Origin: Poseidonocella sp. HB161398
Lineage (GTDB): Bacteria > Pseudomonadota > Alphaproteobacteria > Rhodobacterales > Rhodobacteraceae
Reading direction: 5' to 3'
Length of the DNA stretch: 64,000 nt
Assembly: GCF_005870025.1 (NCBI RefSeq)
Contig: NZ_VATA01000001.1
Span: 292,170-356,169 of the forward strand
The position numbers and the translations under genes were made by a program. Of the stretch, positions 27,701 through 34,909 are shown in pieces; position 1 is the first letter of the stretch; the number at the start of each line of letters is the position of its first letter. The notes under the pieces are model-generated. The model ran no database searches, was not told the origin of the DNA, and worked only from the letters and a program-made list of their open reading frames with translations.

Positions 27701-27884
27701 CGGGTCCGAGATCATGCAGCGCATCGCCGCGCCGATGGTCGGCGGCATGGTGACGGCGACGCTCCTGACCCTCTTCGTCATCCCCGCGCTCTTCGTGATC
27801 TGGAAGCGGATCACGCTGGGGCGCGCCAACCGGACCCCCGCCGGACCCCGTTCCGGCGCAGGTCAGCTCCAGCCCGGCGAATGA
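24705..27884 (+). CDS. cusA: CusA-type heavy-metal RND efflux permease
   Basis: A 1059-residue inner-membrane RND transporter of the HME group, full length. It begins with a short cytoplasmic stretch and TM1 (LMVLLFAIVLGAAGIWAL). Periplasmic porter loops follow, including LPEGVSPELGPDATGVGWIY. TM4 carries the proton-relay Asp/Glu in GAMVDAAIVMIEAMHRR, and the second half repeats the pattern (VGFIALAGVAVETAIVMLLY). The GTG start at 24705 overlaps the cusB stop, which couples translation. With the adaptor it should pump Cu(I)/Ag(I) out of the periplasm; the Met-rich adaptor modules and CusF support copper or silver over zinc or cobalt. The outer-membrane partner must be encoded elsewhere. Confidence 0.95.
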   Translation: MIPAVIRWSIANRLMVLLFAIVLGAAGIWALRTTPVDAIPDLSEVQVIVRTPYPGQAPQVIEDQITYPLATAMLAVPGAVDVRGFSFFGDSYVYVVFEEGTDLYWARSRVLEYLGQINSRLPEGVSPELGPDATGVGWIYQYALIDRTGQHDIAQLRSLQDWWLKYELQTIDGVSEVATIGGMVRQYQVVVDPDRLRAYDLTLGQIRSAIRDANRETGGSVIEMGEAEYMVRATGYVDGLDDLAAAPLKVNGRGAALTLGDVAEIRMGPEMRRGVGEFDGLGDAAGGVVIMRWGGNALATIRAVEEKLGELRPTLPAGVEIVTTYDRSGVIERAIENLSHKLAEEFLVVVLVCGLFLLHLRSSLVIVLSLPLGICAALLVMRLQGVNANIMSLGGIAIAIGAMVDAAIVMIEAMHRRIETEPLTKENRWRIVAETCSEVGPALFYSLAIIAVSFLPVFVLESQEGRMFKPLAFTKTYAMAAACILSVTLVPVLMGWFVRGRILPERKNPVNRLCIWAYRPFLDAAVAWPWATSLLAVAVVASMAWPLQRIGTEFMPELKEGDFLYMPSLYPGVSIGKAREVLQQTDRLIGTVPEVATVHGKLGRAETATDPAPLTMIETTIQLKPEAEWRPGMTMEGIRAELDRIVQVPGVTNVWIQPIKNRIDMLATGIKTPVGVKVTGADLSEIEKIAVEVERVVGHIDGTASAYAERPVGGRFIQIDVNRAEAARYMLSVAEVQEVVQTAIGGMQVSESVEGLERYPVNLRYPQDWRNSPERLRDLPVVTPSGAHVPLGAVAEISVVDGPGMIRSENARRTGFVFIDIAGRDLGSYVAEAREVVAREVVLPPGYSIAWSGQYEYIERVRARLVLVAPATLLTIALMLFLAFKRATEVAILLAALPVALAGGVWLVWFLGFDLSVAVLVGFIALAGVAVETAIVMLLYLNLAWEKRRKAAHGTGRRLTRDDIEEAVFEGALLRVRPKVMTVATIFAGLIPIMYGSATGSEIMQRIAAPMVGGMVTATLLTLFVIPALFVIWKRITLGRANRTPAGPRSGAGQLQPGE

Positions 27885-27925
27885 CCGCCGGGCCCCTTTC
27901 CACGCACATCCCAAGGAGAAAGAAG

Positions 27926-28294
27926 ATGCGCGCGATGCTTGCAACCCTGGCCCTGGGGCTCTGCCTCGGCCCGTCCGCCTGGGCGCAGATGTCCCAGTCC
28001 GGCATGGATCACGGCGACATGCCGATGGAGGCCGACGAGATGCCGATGGACGCGGAAGACATGCCGCACATGGTCGGCGCCGATGCGGTGGTGAACTCCT
28101 TCGGCGACGGCACGGTCAATGTCACCCACGGCCCGATCCCCGAGATCGGCTGGCCCGCCATGACCATGGACATGCCGCTGATGGAGGGCTTCACGGTCCC
28201 CGAGGGCATCGAGCCGGGCGACCATGTGCGGATGATGCTCGGCCAGGACGGCGAGGGCATGTACGGCATCGGCGGGCTCGACCCCGCCGAGTGA
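27926..28294 (+). CDS. cusF: CusF-like periplasmic copper-binding protein
   Basis: A 122-residue exported protein. The signal peptide is about residues 1-22 (MRAMLATLALGLCLGPSAWA). A Met/Asp/Glu-rich linker (MDHGDMPMEADEMPMDAEDM) leads into one CusF domain with the canonical His-Trp-Met-Met site in THGPIPEIGWPAMTMDM. The ATG at 27926 has the ribosome site AAGGAGA. It is third in the cusBA operon, 41 bases after cusA. It would hand Cu(I)/Ag(I) to the adaptor, which unusually carries four copies of the same fold of its own. Confidence 0.92.
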   Translation: MRAMLATLALGLCLGPSAWAQMSQSGMDHGDMPMEADEMPMDAEDMPHMVGADAVVNSFGDGTVNVTHGPIPEIGWPAMTMDMPLMEGFTVPEGIEPGDHVRMMLGQDGEGMYGIGGLDPAE

Positions 28295-28305
28295 CGCGGC
28301 AGGAC

Positions 28306-28329
28306 GGGGCCGGGTCCGCGCCCGGCCCC
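28306..28329 (+). terminator. Terminator-like hairpin after cusF
   Basis: GGGGCCGGG (28306-28314) pairs perfectly with CCCGGCCCC (28321-28329) around a 6-base loop, beginning 12 bases after the cusF stop. No T-run follows. The 240 bases from here to the convergent gene at 28571 hold nothing else that I recognise. Confidence 0.6.
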
Positions 28330-28570
28330 GCTTCCCGGCGGGGCCCGGTCAGCCCGGAAACCTCGCCAGCCAGCCGCGCGGCGGCTTGCCGGGACTGCGG
28401 CAGGATCTGCGCCTGGGCCCGGAAGGCGCGGCGATGCCGGCCGCGGTCTCCGAAGGCATCGCGCCTGGCGGCCAGGCGCAGCGGATGCCCGGCCTGTCCG
28501 GCGCGGGCGCGATCCGGCCCTCCGGGCGATGCGACGGCGCGGGGCCGGTGAGGGACCGGCCCCGCCGCTT

Positions 28571-29194
28571 TCAGCGGATCTCGAAGAATTCCGAGTAGTC
28601 GCCCGCCACCTGCACGGTGACGGTGACCGGGACCTTGTCGCGGTTGCGGAAGAACCAGCCATGCTCGCCCTCGAAGGGCGCGATCAGGCCGCCCTCGGAG
28701 CCGGCGGAGCCGCGGCCGCGCTCGTAATTGGCGGTCTCGCCGCCGCCATGGCCGTGCAGGTCGTAATTGACCCGCCCGCCCTCGACGGTGACGCGGTACT
28801 GCGCCTGATCGCCCTGCGCCATCATCATCTTCCACTCCGCCGAGGCGCCGGGCTCCAGCGCGAAGGTGACCTCGTCGCGCCAGGCCGGGGCCTCCTGCGC
28901 ATGGGCCTGGCCCACGAAGAGCCCCAGAAGCCCGTCGAGCAGGCTGGACTGTTCCCCGGCTGCGGGCGCAATCTGGCGGTCGGCCTCGGCCTCCTCCGCA
29001 AGCTGGCTTTTGATCTCGCCCATCTCGGTCAGGCCGAGCACGCGGCCCGCACCGGTCGGGTCGATGCCGTATTCCGCGGGCAGCACCACGGTGACGAGAA
29101 TCGCCGCGGCCGAGGCCGCCGCGATCAGGGTGGAGCGCAGGAGCTGGGCTGTGCTGGGCAGTTCCTCGAGGCTGGGACGGTGGCTGTTGAACAT
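28571..29194 (-). CDS. Transmembrane anchor protein associated with HupE
   Basis: A 207-residue protein with a short cytoplasmic N-terminus, one membrane segment (about 18-42; LLRSTLIAAASAAAILVTVV), a second hydrophobic patch near 85-100 (LLDGLLGLFVGQAHA) and a periplasmic beta-rich domain (about 105-207). The last contains NYDLHGHGGG and EGEHGWFFRNRDKVPVTV. This combination is found beside HupE/UreJ genes in proteobacteria, where it is usually annotated only as a transmembrane anchor protein. It lies 13 bases downstream of hupE. The His and Met residues could help metal uptake, but the role is unknown. Confidence 0.7.
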   Translation of the reverse strand: MFNSHRPSLEELPSTAQLLRSTLIAAASAAAILVTVVLPAEYGIDPTGAGRVLGLTEMGEIKSQLAEEAEADRQIAPAAGEQSSLLDGLLGLFVGQAHAQEAPAWRDEVTFALEPGASAEWKMMMAQGDQAQYRVTVEGGRVNYDLHGHGGGETANYERGRGSAGSEGGLIAPFEGEHGWFFRNRDKVPVTVTVQVAGDYSEFFEIR

Positions 29195-29207
29195 GGTCTG
29201 TCTCCCT

Positions 29208-29909
29208 TCAGGCGACGAAATAGCCGGTGATCTGGTAGCCCATGAGGATGAACCCCATGCTCATCATCACCACGTTTGCGGTATAGGCTTGGGCCATGAA
29301 GTTCGGCGCTCTGCGCCAGAAGCCCATGACGATCAGGATCACGGCCAGCGCCATCAGCTGCCCGATCTCGACGCCGGCATTGAAGGCCAGCAGGTTCGGC
29401 AGCAGCCCGTCCGGCGCGATCCGGTACGCCAGGATCTTGCTCGCCAGGCCGGTGCCGTGGACGAAGCCGAAGATCAGCGTCGCCGCCCTGGTATCCGGCT
29501 GCACCCCGAACCACCGCTGGTAGGCGCCCAGGTTGTCGAGCGCCTTGTAGACGACCGACAGGCCGATGACCGCATCGACGATGTAGCTGTTCACGCCCCA
29601 GCCGAACCAGACGCCGAGGAGCATCGTGGTCGAATGGCCGAGGGCGAAGAGGCTGACATAGAGCCAGACCTCCTTCATCCGGTAGAGGAAGAAGACCACG
29701 CCCGCGAGGAACAGGATGTGGTCGTAGCCGGTCACCATGTGCTTGGCGCCGAGATAGAGGAAGGGGACCAGATGGACCCCCCAGATTTCCTGGATGTAGC
29801 CCGCATCGCCTTCGGTGACGTCATGGGCGGCGGCGCCGGTCGCCATCGCGACGGCTGCCAGCGCGGGCAGGAGCGGCCGCAGCCGTCCTGTCGCATCTGC
29901 GAATTGCAT
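29208..29909 (-). CDS. hupE: HupE/UreJ-family membrane protein
   Basis: A 233-residue membrane protein with an N-terminal signal-like segment and six hydrophobic helices. The family signature is GAKHMVTGYDHILFL at about residues 53-67. HSTTMLLGVWFG and GFVHGTGLA add further conserved histidines. HupE/UreJ proteins are nickel permeases; this subgroup is also found with metal-resistance and hydrogenase-free clusters, so cobalt or nickel uptake is a reasonable but unproven role. The ATG at 29909 has the site AAGGAG. It forms an operon with the downstream anchor protein. No hydrogenase or urease genes are present in the window. Confidence 0.85.
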   Translation of the reverse strand: MQFADATGRLRPLLPALAAVAMATGAAAHDVTEGDAGYIQEIWGVHLVPFLYLGAKHMVTGYDHILFLAGVVFFLYRMKEVWLYVSLFALGHSTTMLLGVWFGWGVNSYIVDAVIGLSVVYKALDNLGAYQRWFGVQPDTRAATLIFGFVHGTGLASKILAYRIAPDGLLPNLLAFNAGVEIGQLMALAVILIVMGFWRRAPNFMAQAYTANVVMMSMGFILMGYQITGYFVA

Positions 29910-29961
29910 GTGGTTCTCCTTGAAAGGCCGTTTTCTGCCGAGGGGTCCCTTGCGGGACATG

Positions 29962-30318
29962 TCAGGCCCGCGGCGGCCGTTCGAGGCGGAAGACGGGCGG
30001 CGTCCAGTGCGCCAGCGACGGGGCGTGCCAGAGGGCCGTGACCTCGGCCGGGACCACCGCCCCGCGATGCGCGGGCAGCACCGCCTGGATATGGTCGTGA
30101 TCGGCCTGGTCATGGCTGTGGCCGTGCAGGGCCCAGGCGATGTCCTCCTCCAGCCCGTGGCTGTGGCCGTGATCCGCGATCATCGCGGCATGATCGGAGA
30201 GCACGCGCAGCAGCTTCGGCACATGCGGCGAAGGGAACAGCTGGGCCGCGAGCAGCGCGAGCGCACAGGCCGCCGCAGCGATGCCCGCCGCGCCTCCTCT
30301 GCCTCTTCGTGCCGCCAT
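29962..30318 (-). CDS. His-rich small membrane or exported protein
   Basis: A 118-residue protein with a hydrophobic N-terminal segment (AAGIAAAACALALLAAQLF) and a central His-rich stretch: ADHGHSHGLEEDIAW, then HGHSHDQADHDH. Pairs of HGHSH are typical of Ni/Co/Zn-handling proteins. No wider family is recognised. It precedes hupE on the same strand with a 52-base gap, so it probably acts in the same metal pathway, perhaps as a periplasmic metal collector; that is inferred. The start at 30318 was chosen because it directly precedes the leader. The frame also runs on to 30456 without a better start. Confidence 0.6.
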   Translation of the reverse strand: MAARRGRGGAAGIAAAACALALLAAQLFPSPHVPKLLRVLSDHAAMIADHGHSHGLEEDIAWALHGHSHDQADHDHIQAVLPAHRGAVVPAEVTALWHAPSLAHWTPPVFRLERPPRA

Positions 30319-30598
30319 GCCGGGCCCTCCTGCCTGCCTTGCCGTCTCCCCCGGAGGAGGGTACCCTGCCGTTGTGCCAGACCCGCATCGCCATGCAAGC
30401 CACCCCAAGGTCGTAGCCCGGCTGACGCGCGCCGGGGGCCGGCCGCGCGCGGCCATCGGCGTGATCGCGCAGGGCCGCCCCTGCTTCGGTCCCGCCGGCA
30501 GCCGCAGCCGGCGTCAAGCGCCGGGCAGGCGGACCGCTGCCCCGGGGCCGGGGCGCCTGGCGAGATGCGGGCCGTAACCCGCCATTTCCGAGAGCATC

Positions 30599-31915
30599 AT
30601 GCTGGCCATTCTCGCCGACCGCACCTACCGCCACCTCTTCCTGGCCCAGATCGTGGCGCTGCTGGGCACCGGGCTTGCCACCGTGGCGCTGGGGCTTCTG
30701 GCCTACGACCTCGCGGGCGGGGGCGCGGCCATGGTGCTGGGCACGATCTTCACCATCAAGATGGTGGCCTATGTCGGCATCGCGCCGGTGGCCTCGGCCG
30801 TCGCCGAGCGGGTGAACCGCCGGCGCCTGCTGGTCGCGCTGGACCTGGTGCGCGGCGCGGTGGCGGTCTGCCTGCCCTTCGTCGCCGAGGCCTGGCAGGT
30901 CTATCTCCTGATCTTCGTTCTCCAATCGGCCTCGGCCGCCTTCACCCCGGCCTTCCAGGCCACGATCCCCGAGGTGCTGCCCGACGAGGCGCGCTATACC
31001 CGCGCGCTGTCGCTGTCGCGGCTGGCCTACGACCTGGAGAACATCGCCTCGCCCGCCCTCGCGGCGCTGCTGCTGGCGATGGTGAGCTACGACGCGCTGT
31101 TCTTCGGCACTGTCGCGGGCTTTCTCGCCTCGGCGGCGCTGGTCGTGTCGGTCGTGCTGCCGTCTCCCCGGCCGGGACCGCGCCGCGGCATCTACGACCG
31201 CACCACCCGCGGCATCCGCATCTACCTGGCAACGCCGCGGCTGCGCGGGCTGCTGGCGCTGAACCTCGCGGCGGCGGCGGCCGGAGCGATGGTTCTGGTG
31301 AATTCGGTGGTGCTGGTGCGCGCCGAGCTGGGGCTGGGCGACAGCGCGCTGGCCTGGACGCTCTTCGCCTTCGGCGCGGGCTCCATGACGGCGGCGCTCG
31401 CCCTGCCGCGGCTCCTCGACCGGCTGCCCGACCGGCCGGTGATGCTGGCAGGCGCTGCGCTGATGGCCGCCGCGCTTCTCGGGCTCGCGGCGGCGGTCGC
31501 TGTCGCGGGCCCCGGCTGGCCGGTGCTTCTCGCTGCGTGGACCGCGGCCGGGCTGGGCTATTCGGCCGTGCTGACCCCCTCGGGCCGCCTGCTGCGCCGT
31601 TCCGCCCATGCGGGCGACCGCCCGGCGATCTTCGCCGCGCAATTCGCCCTGAGCCATGCCTGCTGGCTTCTGGCCTATCCGCTGGCCGGCTGGCTGATGA
31701 CCGGCTTCGGCACGGTCCCCGCGCTCGTCTCACTGGCCGCGCTGGCGGTCCTTGGCATCGTGCTCGCGCTGATCCTCTGGCCCGCGGAGGAGGCCGAAGC
31801 GCTGGAGCACACCCATGACGACCTTCCCCTCGAGCATCCCCATGTCGAGGGCCGCCGCACCCACAGCCACCCCTTCGTCATAGACGACCTCCACCGCCAC
31901 TGGGGACGGCCCTGA
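30599..31915 (+). CDS. MFS efflux pump with a His-rich C-terminal tail (NreB-like)
   Basis: A 438-residue major facilitator with about 12 hydrophobic segments. The MFS loop between TM2 and TM3 is visible (SAVAERVNRRRLLVALD). The last 40 residues are cytoplasmic and rich in His (LEHTHDDLPLEHPHVEGRR, then THSHPFVIDDLHRHWGRP). MFS pumps with such tails include NreB, a nickel-resistance exporter. With HupE and a His-rich protein encoded on the other side of a 280-base gap, nickel or cobalt export is a sensible guess. No gene-specific regulator is next to it. The 3' end of the gene forms one arm of a 30-bp inverted repeat. Confidence 0.82.
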   Translation: MLAILADRTYRHLFLAQIVALLGTGLATVALGLLAYDLAGGGAAMVLGTIFTIKMVAYVGIAPVASAVAERVNRRRLLVALDLVRGAVAVCLPFVAEAWQVYLLIFVLQSASAAFTPAFQATIPEVLPDEARYTRALSLSRLAYDLENIASPALAALLLAMVSYDALFFGTVAGFLASAALVVSVVLPSPRPGPRRGIYDRTTRGIRIYLATPRLRGLLALNLAAAAAGAMVLVNSVVLVRAELGLGDSALAWTLFAFGAGSMTAALALPRLLDRLPDRPVMLAGAALMAAALLGLAAAVAVAGPGWPVLLAAWTAAGLGYSAVLTPSGRLLRRSAHAGDRPAIFAAQFALSHACWLLAYPLAGWLMTGFGTVPALVSLAALAVLGIVLALILWPAEEAEALEHTHDDLPLEHPHVEGRRTHSHPFVIDDLHRHWGRP

Positions 31916-31977
31916 AGGCCGGGTCGCGGACCGGTCCAGGTGCTGGGCCCGGCCTTCAGGGTCGTCCCCAGTGGCGG
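31894..31977. repeat. 30-bp inverted repeat spanning the end of the MFS gene
   Basis: Arms at 31894-31923 and 31948-31977 match in 29 of 30 bases and are separated by 24 bases. The left arm contains the last six codons and the stop of the MFS gene, so the right arm is an inverted copy of that gene end. In RNA it would form a very stable hairpin and could serve as a terminator. Confidence 0.85.
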
Positions 31978-32374
31978 AACGATGCTCCAAATGGCGCCGC
32001 GCTGGTCCGTCGAACAGCGGCTGGCACCTTCCCCTGTCGCGGGGCCAGGGCCGCTGCAGGACGCATGCATGCGGGGAAAGGGAAACCGCGGCTTTCGGCC
32101 GTCTTGCGCAGGACCGCCGCATGGAGCGCCAGCATCGAAGGTGCCGCCAGGGACTTCCGGCATTGCGGCGCTGAAGGAGCATGCCGCGCGCGGATGGCGG
32201 CCACGACGCGCAGGAGGCTGGCGCGGGCAAACGTGCGGCGGCCCGTTCCGGGCCCGCGGGCGCGGCGGGCTTCGGCGGACGGGATCGCGGGCGTCCCGGC
32301 CAGCTTCGATGGCAGGCGGACTGCCGGCGCGGATCCGAAGGTGATCCGGCAAGGCCGCGCGGGGACCGGTGCGA
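31978..32374. other. Gene-free spacer between convergent MFS and MarR genes
   Basis: About 400 bases of GC-rich sequence without a recognisable protein, RNA or IS end. Frames on both strands are open but domain-free. Confidence 0.4.
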
Positions 32375-32830
32375 TCAGAGCTCCGGGCTGCCCTCCGGCG
32401 GGACGGGCAGGGCGTCCATCGCGCGCAGCAGCGCGTCGAGCCCCTGCTCCAGCGCCGCGCGGTCGCCCGGGTCCAGCCGGGCCAGCGTCTCCGCCGCCAT
32501 CGCCTCCACCTGCGGGAAGGCCGCTGCGAAGAGCGCGCGGCCGTCCCCGGTGATCTCGAATTCGCGCAGGCGGCGGTCATTGGGCGCGGTGCGGCGCGTG
32601 ATCAGCCCGCGCTCTTCCAGCCGCTGCGAGGCGCGCGTCACCTGCACCTTGTCGAGCGTCGTGCGCCGCGCCAGGACGCTCGAGTCGATCGGGCCGTCCT
32701 TGACGAGGAAGAGAAGCCGCCATTCCTCGCGGCTGAGCCCGAATTCCTGCCCGTAGACAGAGGCCAGGCGGCGCGAAAATCCCTCGGCCGCGATGGCCAG
32801 GCGGTAGGGGAAGAAGGTCTCGATCTGCAT
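32375..32830 (-). CDS. MarR-family transcriptional regulator
   Basis: A 151-residue winged-helix regulator: FFPYRLAIAAEGFSRRLASV, REEWRLLFLVKDGPIDS, the recognition helix region DKVQVTRASQRLEERGLI and the wing APNDRRLREFEITGDG. It resembles the MarR proteins at 10896 and 34351 in length and in the opening YRL helix, so the three are paralogues. I chose the ATG at 32830, where the MarR N-terminus begins; the frame extends upstream as Arg-rich noise. A palindrome-like CGTTTC-CGCT-GCAACG lies about 25 bases upstream. The target genes are uncertain; the neighbouring DUF533 gene is transcribed toward it on the same strand. Confidence 0.85.
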   Translation of the reverse strand: MQIETFFPYRLAIAAEGFSRRLASVYGQEFGLSREEWRLLFLVKDGPIDSSVLARRTTLDKVQVTRASQRLEERGLITRRTAPNDRRLREFEITGDGRALFAAAFPQVEAMAAETLARLDPGDRAALEQGLDALLRAMDALPVPPEGSPEL

Positions 32831-32853
32831 GGGGTCTCCGGCCGTGTCCGGAT

Positions 32854-32869
32854 CGTTGCAGCGGAAACG
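32854..32869 (-). promoter_or_regulatory. Possible operator upstream of the second MarR gene
   Basis: The minus strand reads CGTTTC-CGCT-GCAACG, arms matched 5 of 6. It fits the CRTTGC-N4-GCAAYG pattern of the mha and hmgA operators. A TTGACA lies 10 bases further upstream (32884-32879), though no good -10 hexamer follows at the right distance. Confidence 0.4.
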
Positions 32870-32900
32870 GCCGGGGGTTGTCAAGATGCGGCGGCGCCTC

Positions 32901-33638
32901 TTACGCCAGCTGCGTCCGCGCGGCCTCCGCTTCGGCGTCGAGATAGCCGCGCAGCCCCGCATTCAGGCCCAGACGCGCGGCGAGGCTGTCGAGATAGCGC
33001 GCCTCCTCCGGCGTGTCCGGATCGATCGAGAGGACCGAGGCCAAATAGAGCTCGGCCCGCTGCGCGTCGCTCCCGGCCAGGCCGGCGATCGCGGCCGGAT
33101 CGGACGGCGCGGAGAAGAAGTCGAAGAGCGCGCCCTTTTCCTCGGGGCCGAGCTCCATCGCCTCGATCTGGGCGCGGATGGCGCGGTGCTCGCCGGCATC
33201 GACATGCCCGTCCGCCTGCGCCGCCGAGATCATCGCGCGCACCAGCGCCAGGCGGAAATCCTGTCCGGGGGCCTGCGGATCCTGCGCGGGATCGAACCCG
33301 GTCTCCGGCGCGGGCAGGGTCGGGGCAGCGGTTCCCGCCGCCGGGGGCCTGCCGCCCTGCCAGTCGCGATAGGCCTTGTAGGCCAGCCCGCCGACCACCG
33401 CCATGCCGCCATAGGTCAGCGCCTTGCCGCCCATCTTGCGCGCCTTCTTGGAGCCGAGCGCCATGGCGATCAGCCCGCCGGCTGCCGCGCCGCCGGCCAG
33501 CCCGCCCGGCAGGCTGCCCTTCAGGCTGTCCGCCAGTCCGGATCCGCTGCTGCCCGGGCGCGCGGCCGGCAGGCTCTGTTTCAGGGACTGGCCCGCACTG
33601 GATCCCAGAAAGCCTTCCAGGAGCTTGGTGACATCCAT
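32901..33638 (-). CDS. DUF533 (TerB-like) protein
   Basis: A 245-residue protein of the DUF533/YebE family. The N-terminal half is Gly/Ala/Ser-rich with a hydrophobic hairpin (GGLAGGAAAGGLIAMALG, then YGGMAVVGGLAYKAY). The C-terminal half (about 130-240) is an all-helical TerB-like domain (ALVRAMISAAQADGHVDAGE). The family is widespread in proteobacteria and often responds to envelope stress, but its molecular role is unknown. I chose the ATG at 33638, which follows AAAGGAT; an ATG seven codons upstream overlaps that site. It stands alone between two MarR genes and has no evident link to the aromatic pathway. Confidence 0.85.
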   Translation of the reverse strand: MDVTKLLEGFLGSSAGQSLKQSLPAARPGSSGSGLADSLKGSLPGGLAGGAAAGGLIAMALGSKKARKMGGKALTYGGMAVVGGLAYKAYRDWQGGRPPAAGTAAPTLPAPETGFDPAQDPQAPGQDFRLALVRAMISAAQADGHVDAGEHRAIRAQIEAMELGPEEKGALFDFFSAPSDPAAIAGLAGSDAQRAELYLASVLSIDPDTPEEARYLDSLAARLGLNAGLRGYLDAEAEAARTQLA

Positions 33639-33737
33639 CGTCTGATCCTTTTTCATCACGTGATGACAAGGAGTTGTGAACGCGGGCCCCGCGCTTCAAG
33701 TTCGGATCGCGATGCCTGACGCAAGGGTGATCGCCCG

Positions 33738-34367
33738 TCAGCCGGTGACGGGGGCCGCCACGCGGTCGGGATGCGCGGCCGCGACGGCCGGAACCGTGTC
33801 GAGATGCGCGCCGATCCGGACGAGCCGGGGCAGGGGGGACAGGTCGACGCCCCAGCGGCGGGCATTGTAGAGCTGCGGCACGAGGCAGATATCGGCCAGC
33901 GTCAATTCTCCGCCCGCGCAATAGTCGCCGTCATCGACCATCGCCTCGAGCGCCGCGAGCCCGGGCGCGATGAAGGCCTGCATCCAGCCCTCCATGGTGA
34001 TCCCGCCGCCGGAACGCGCCACCGCATGGTGGGCGACCCGCAGGTTGCAGACCGGGTGGATCTCCATCGCGACAGCCTGTGCCAGCGCCCGCACCCGGGC
34101 ACGCTGGCCCGCATCGCCGGGCAGCAGCCCCAGCCCCCGCGTCTCGTCGAGATACTCGACGATGGCCAGCGACTGGGTCAGCGCCAGCCCGTCGATCTCC
34201 AGCACCGGCACCAGACCTTGCGGGTTCTTCGCCAGATGCGCCGGCTCGCGCTGCGCGCCTGCCACCAGATCGACCGGCAGCGCCTCCCAGTGCAGTCCGG
34301 CCAGTCCCAGCGCGATGCGCACCCGGTAGCTGGCGGAGCTGCGCCAGTAGTCATGCAGACGGATCAT
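33738..34367 (-). CDS. maiA: Maleylacetoacetate isomerase
   Basis: A 209-residue zeta-class glutathione S-transferase. The signature SSASYRVRIAL at residues 10-20 supplies the catalytic serine and the glutathione-binding arginine. KNPQGLVPVLEIDGLALTQS is the thioredoxin-fold substrate loop, and the helical C-terminal domain follows (MEIHPVCNLRV). It isomerises maleylacetoacetate to fumarylacetoacetate, between HmgA and FahA. The start at 34367 lies 17 bases inside the end of the marR gene upstream, so translation is coupled to the regulator. hmgA and fahA are on the other side of the shared control region. Confidence 0.93.
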   Translation of the reverse strand: MIRLHDYWRSSASYRVRIALGLAGLHWEALPVDLVAGAQREPAHLAKNPQGLVPVLEIDGLALTQSLAIVEYLDETRGLGLLPGDAGQRARVRALAQAVAMEIHPVCNLRVAHHAVARSGGGITMEGWMQAFIAPGLAALEAMVDDGDYCAGGELTLADICLVPQLYNARRWGVDLSPLPRLVRIGAHLDTVPAVAAAHPDRVAAPVTG

Positions 34368-34824
34368 CCTTGTCCTCCATGTCGTCGAGAAGCCGTTGCA
34401 GCCCCTGCTCGAAGCCCGCGAAGGCATCGCCCAGCCGCGCCTCGATCTCCTCCTGGAAGCCCAGGGCCACCGGCAGCATCTCGGCCATCAGCGCGCGCCC
34501 CTTGGGCGTCAGGCTCAGCTGCACCAGCCGCCGGTCCGCCGGATCGACCGCCTTGGCGATCAGCCCGGCCGCCTCCAGGCGGGACGCCGCGCGCGAGACC
34601 TTGGATTTCTCCAGCGCCACCCGCGCCTCGATGTCCCGGACCGAGACATTGCCGGAATGCTCCAGATGCGCCAGCACCCGCCATTCCGCCACCGAGATGC
34701 CGAATCTGACGCGGTAGAGCCGGGCAAGCCCTTCGGAGGCCCGCTCGGCCGCCACCGACAGCCGGTAGGGCGTGAAGCGGTCCAGATCGAAGCCGGGCAG
34801 GGCAGGATCATCCTGATCTTCCAT
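34351..34824 (-). CDS. MarR-family regulator of homogentisate genes (HmgR type)
   Basis: A 157-residue winged-helix regulator (FTPYRLSVAAERASEGLARL, then VAEWRVLAHLEHSGNVSV, recognition helix KSKVSRAASRLEAAGLI, wing DPADRRLVQLSLT). It is divergent from hmgA and overlaps maiA. The 163-base intergenic region contains two perfect TTGCAxxTGCAA-type palindromes, one within the hmgA promoter. The ATG at 34824 follows the strong site AAGGAGAT; the frame extends upstream through the control region and was cut there. It probably represses hmgA-fahA and itself and releases DNA on binding homogentisate or a related acid, by analogy and inference. Confidence 0.88.
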   Translation of the reverse strand: MEDQDDPALPGFDLDRFTPYRLSVAAERASEGLARLYRVRFGISVAEWRVLAHLEHSGNVSVRDIEARVALEKSKVSRAASRLEAAGLIAKAVDPADRRLVQLSLTPKGRALMAEMLPVALGFQEEIEARLGDAFAGFEQGLQRLLDDMEDKDDPSA

Positions 34825-34889
34825 GGAAATCTCCTTCTCCACCTGGCCAGTCTCGCCTGCGGCCGCGCCGCCTGGCAAGGGCTGTTTCA

Positions 34890-34901
34890 TTGCATATGCA
34901 A
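34890..34901 (-). promoter_or_regulatory. Perfect 12-bp palindrome upstream of the MarR-maiA operon
   Basis: TTGCATATGCAA is a perfect palindrome 66-77 bases upstream of the MarR start. It has the same half-site as the operator in the hmgA promoter 16 bases away but a shorter centre. It may serve autoregulation of the MarR-maiA operon. Confidence 0.55.
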
Positions 34902-34909
34902 CGTCTAGC

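Noticed and set aside
23379..27944. A 1521-codon open frame on the minus strand opposite cusB and cusA
   Set aside because: It is the antisense shadow of two clearly real genes. The translation is Arg/His/Asp-rich without any domain, and high GC keeps such frames open.
29962..30456. Longer version of the His-rich protein starting at 30456
   Set aside because: The added 46 residues lack a hydrophobic leader, which would then be internal; the ATG at 30318 places the leader at the N-terminus.
32369..33631. A 420-codon plus-strand frame opposite the MarR and DUF533 genes
   Set aside because: Both minus-strand genes have recognisable domains and ribosome sites; the plus frame is Arg/Pro/Ala noise.
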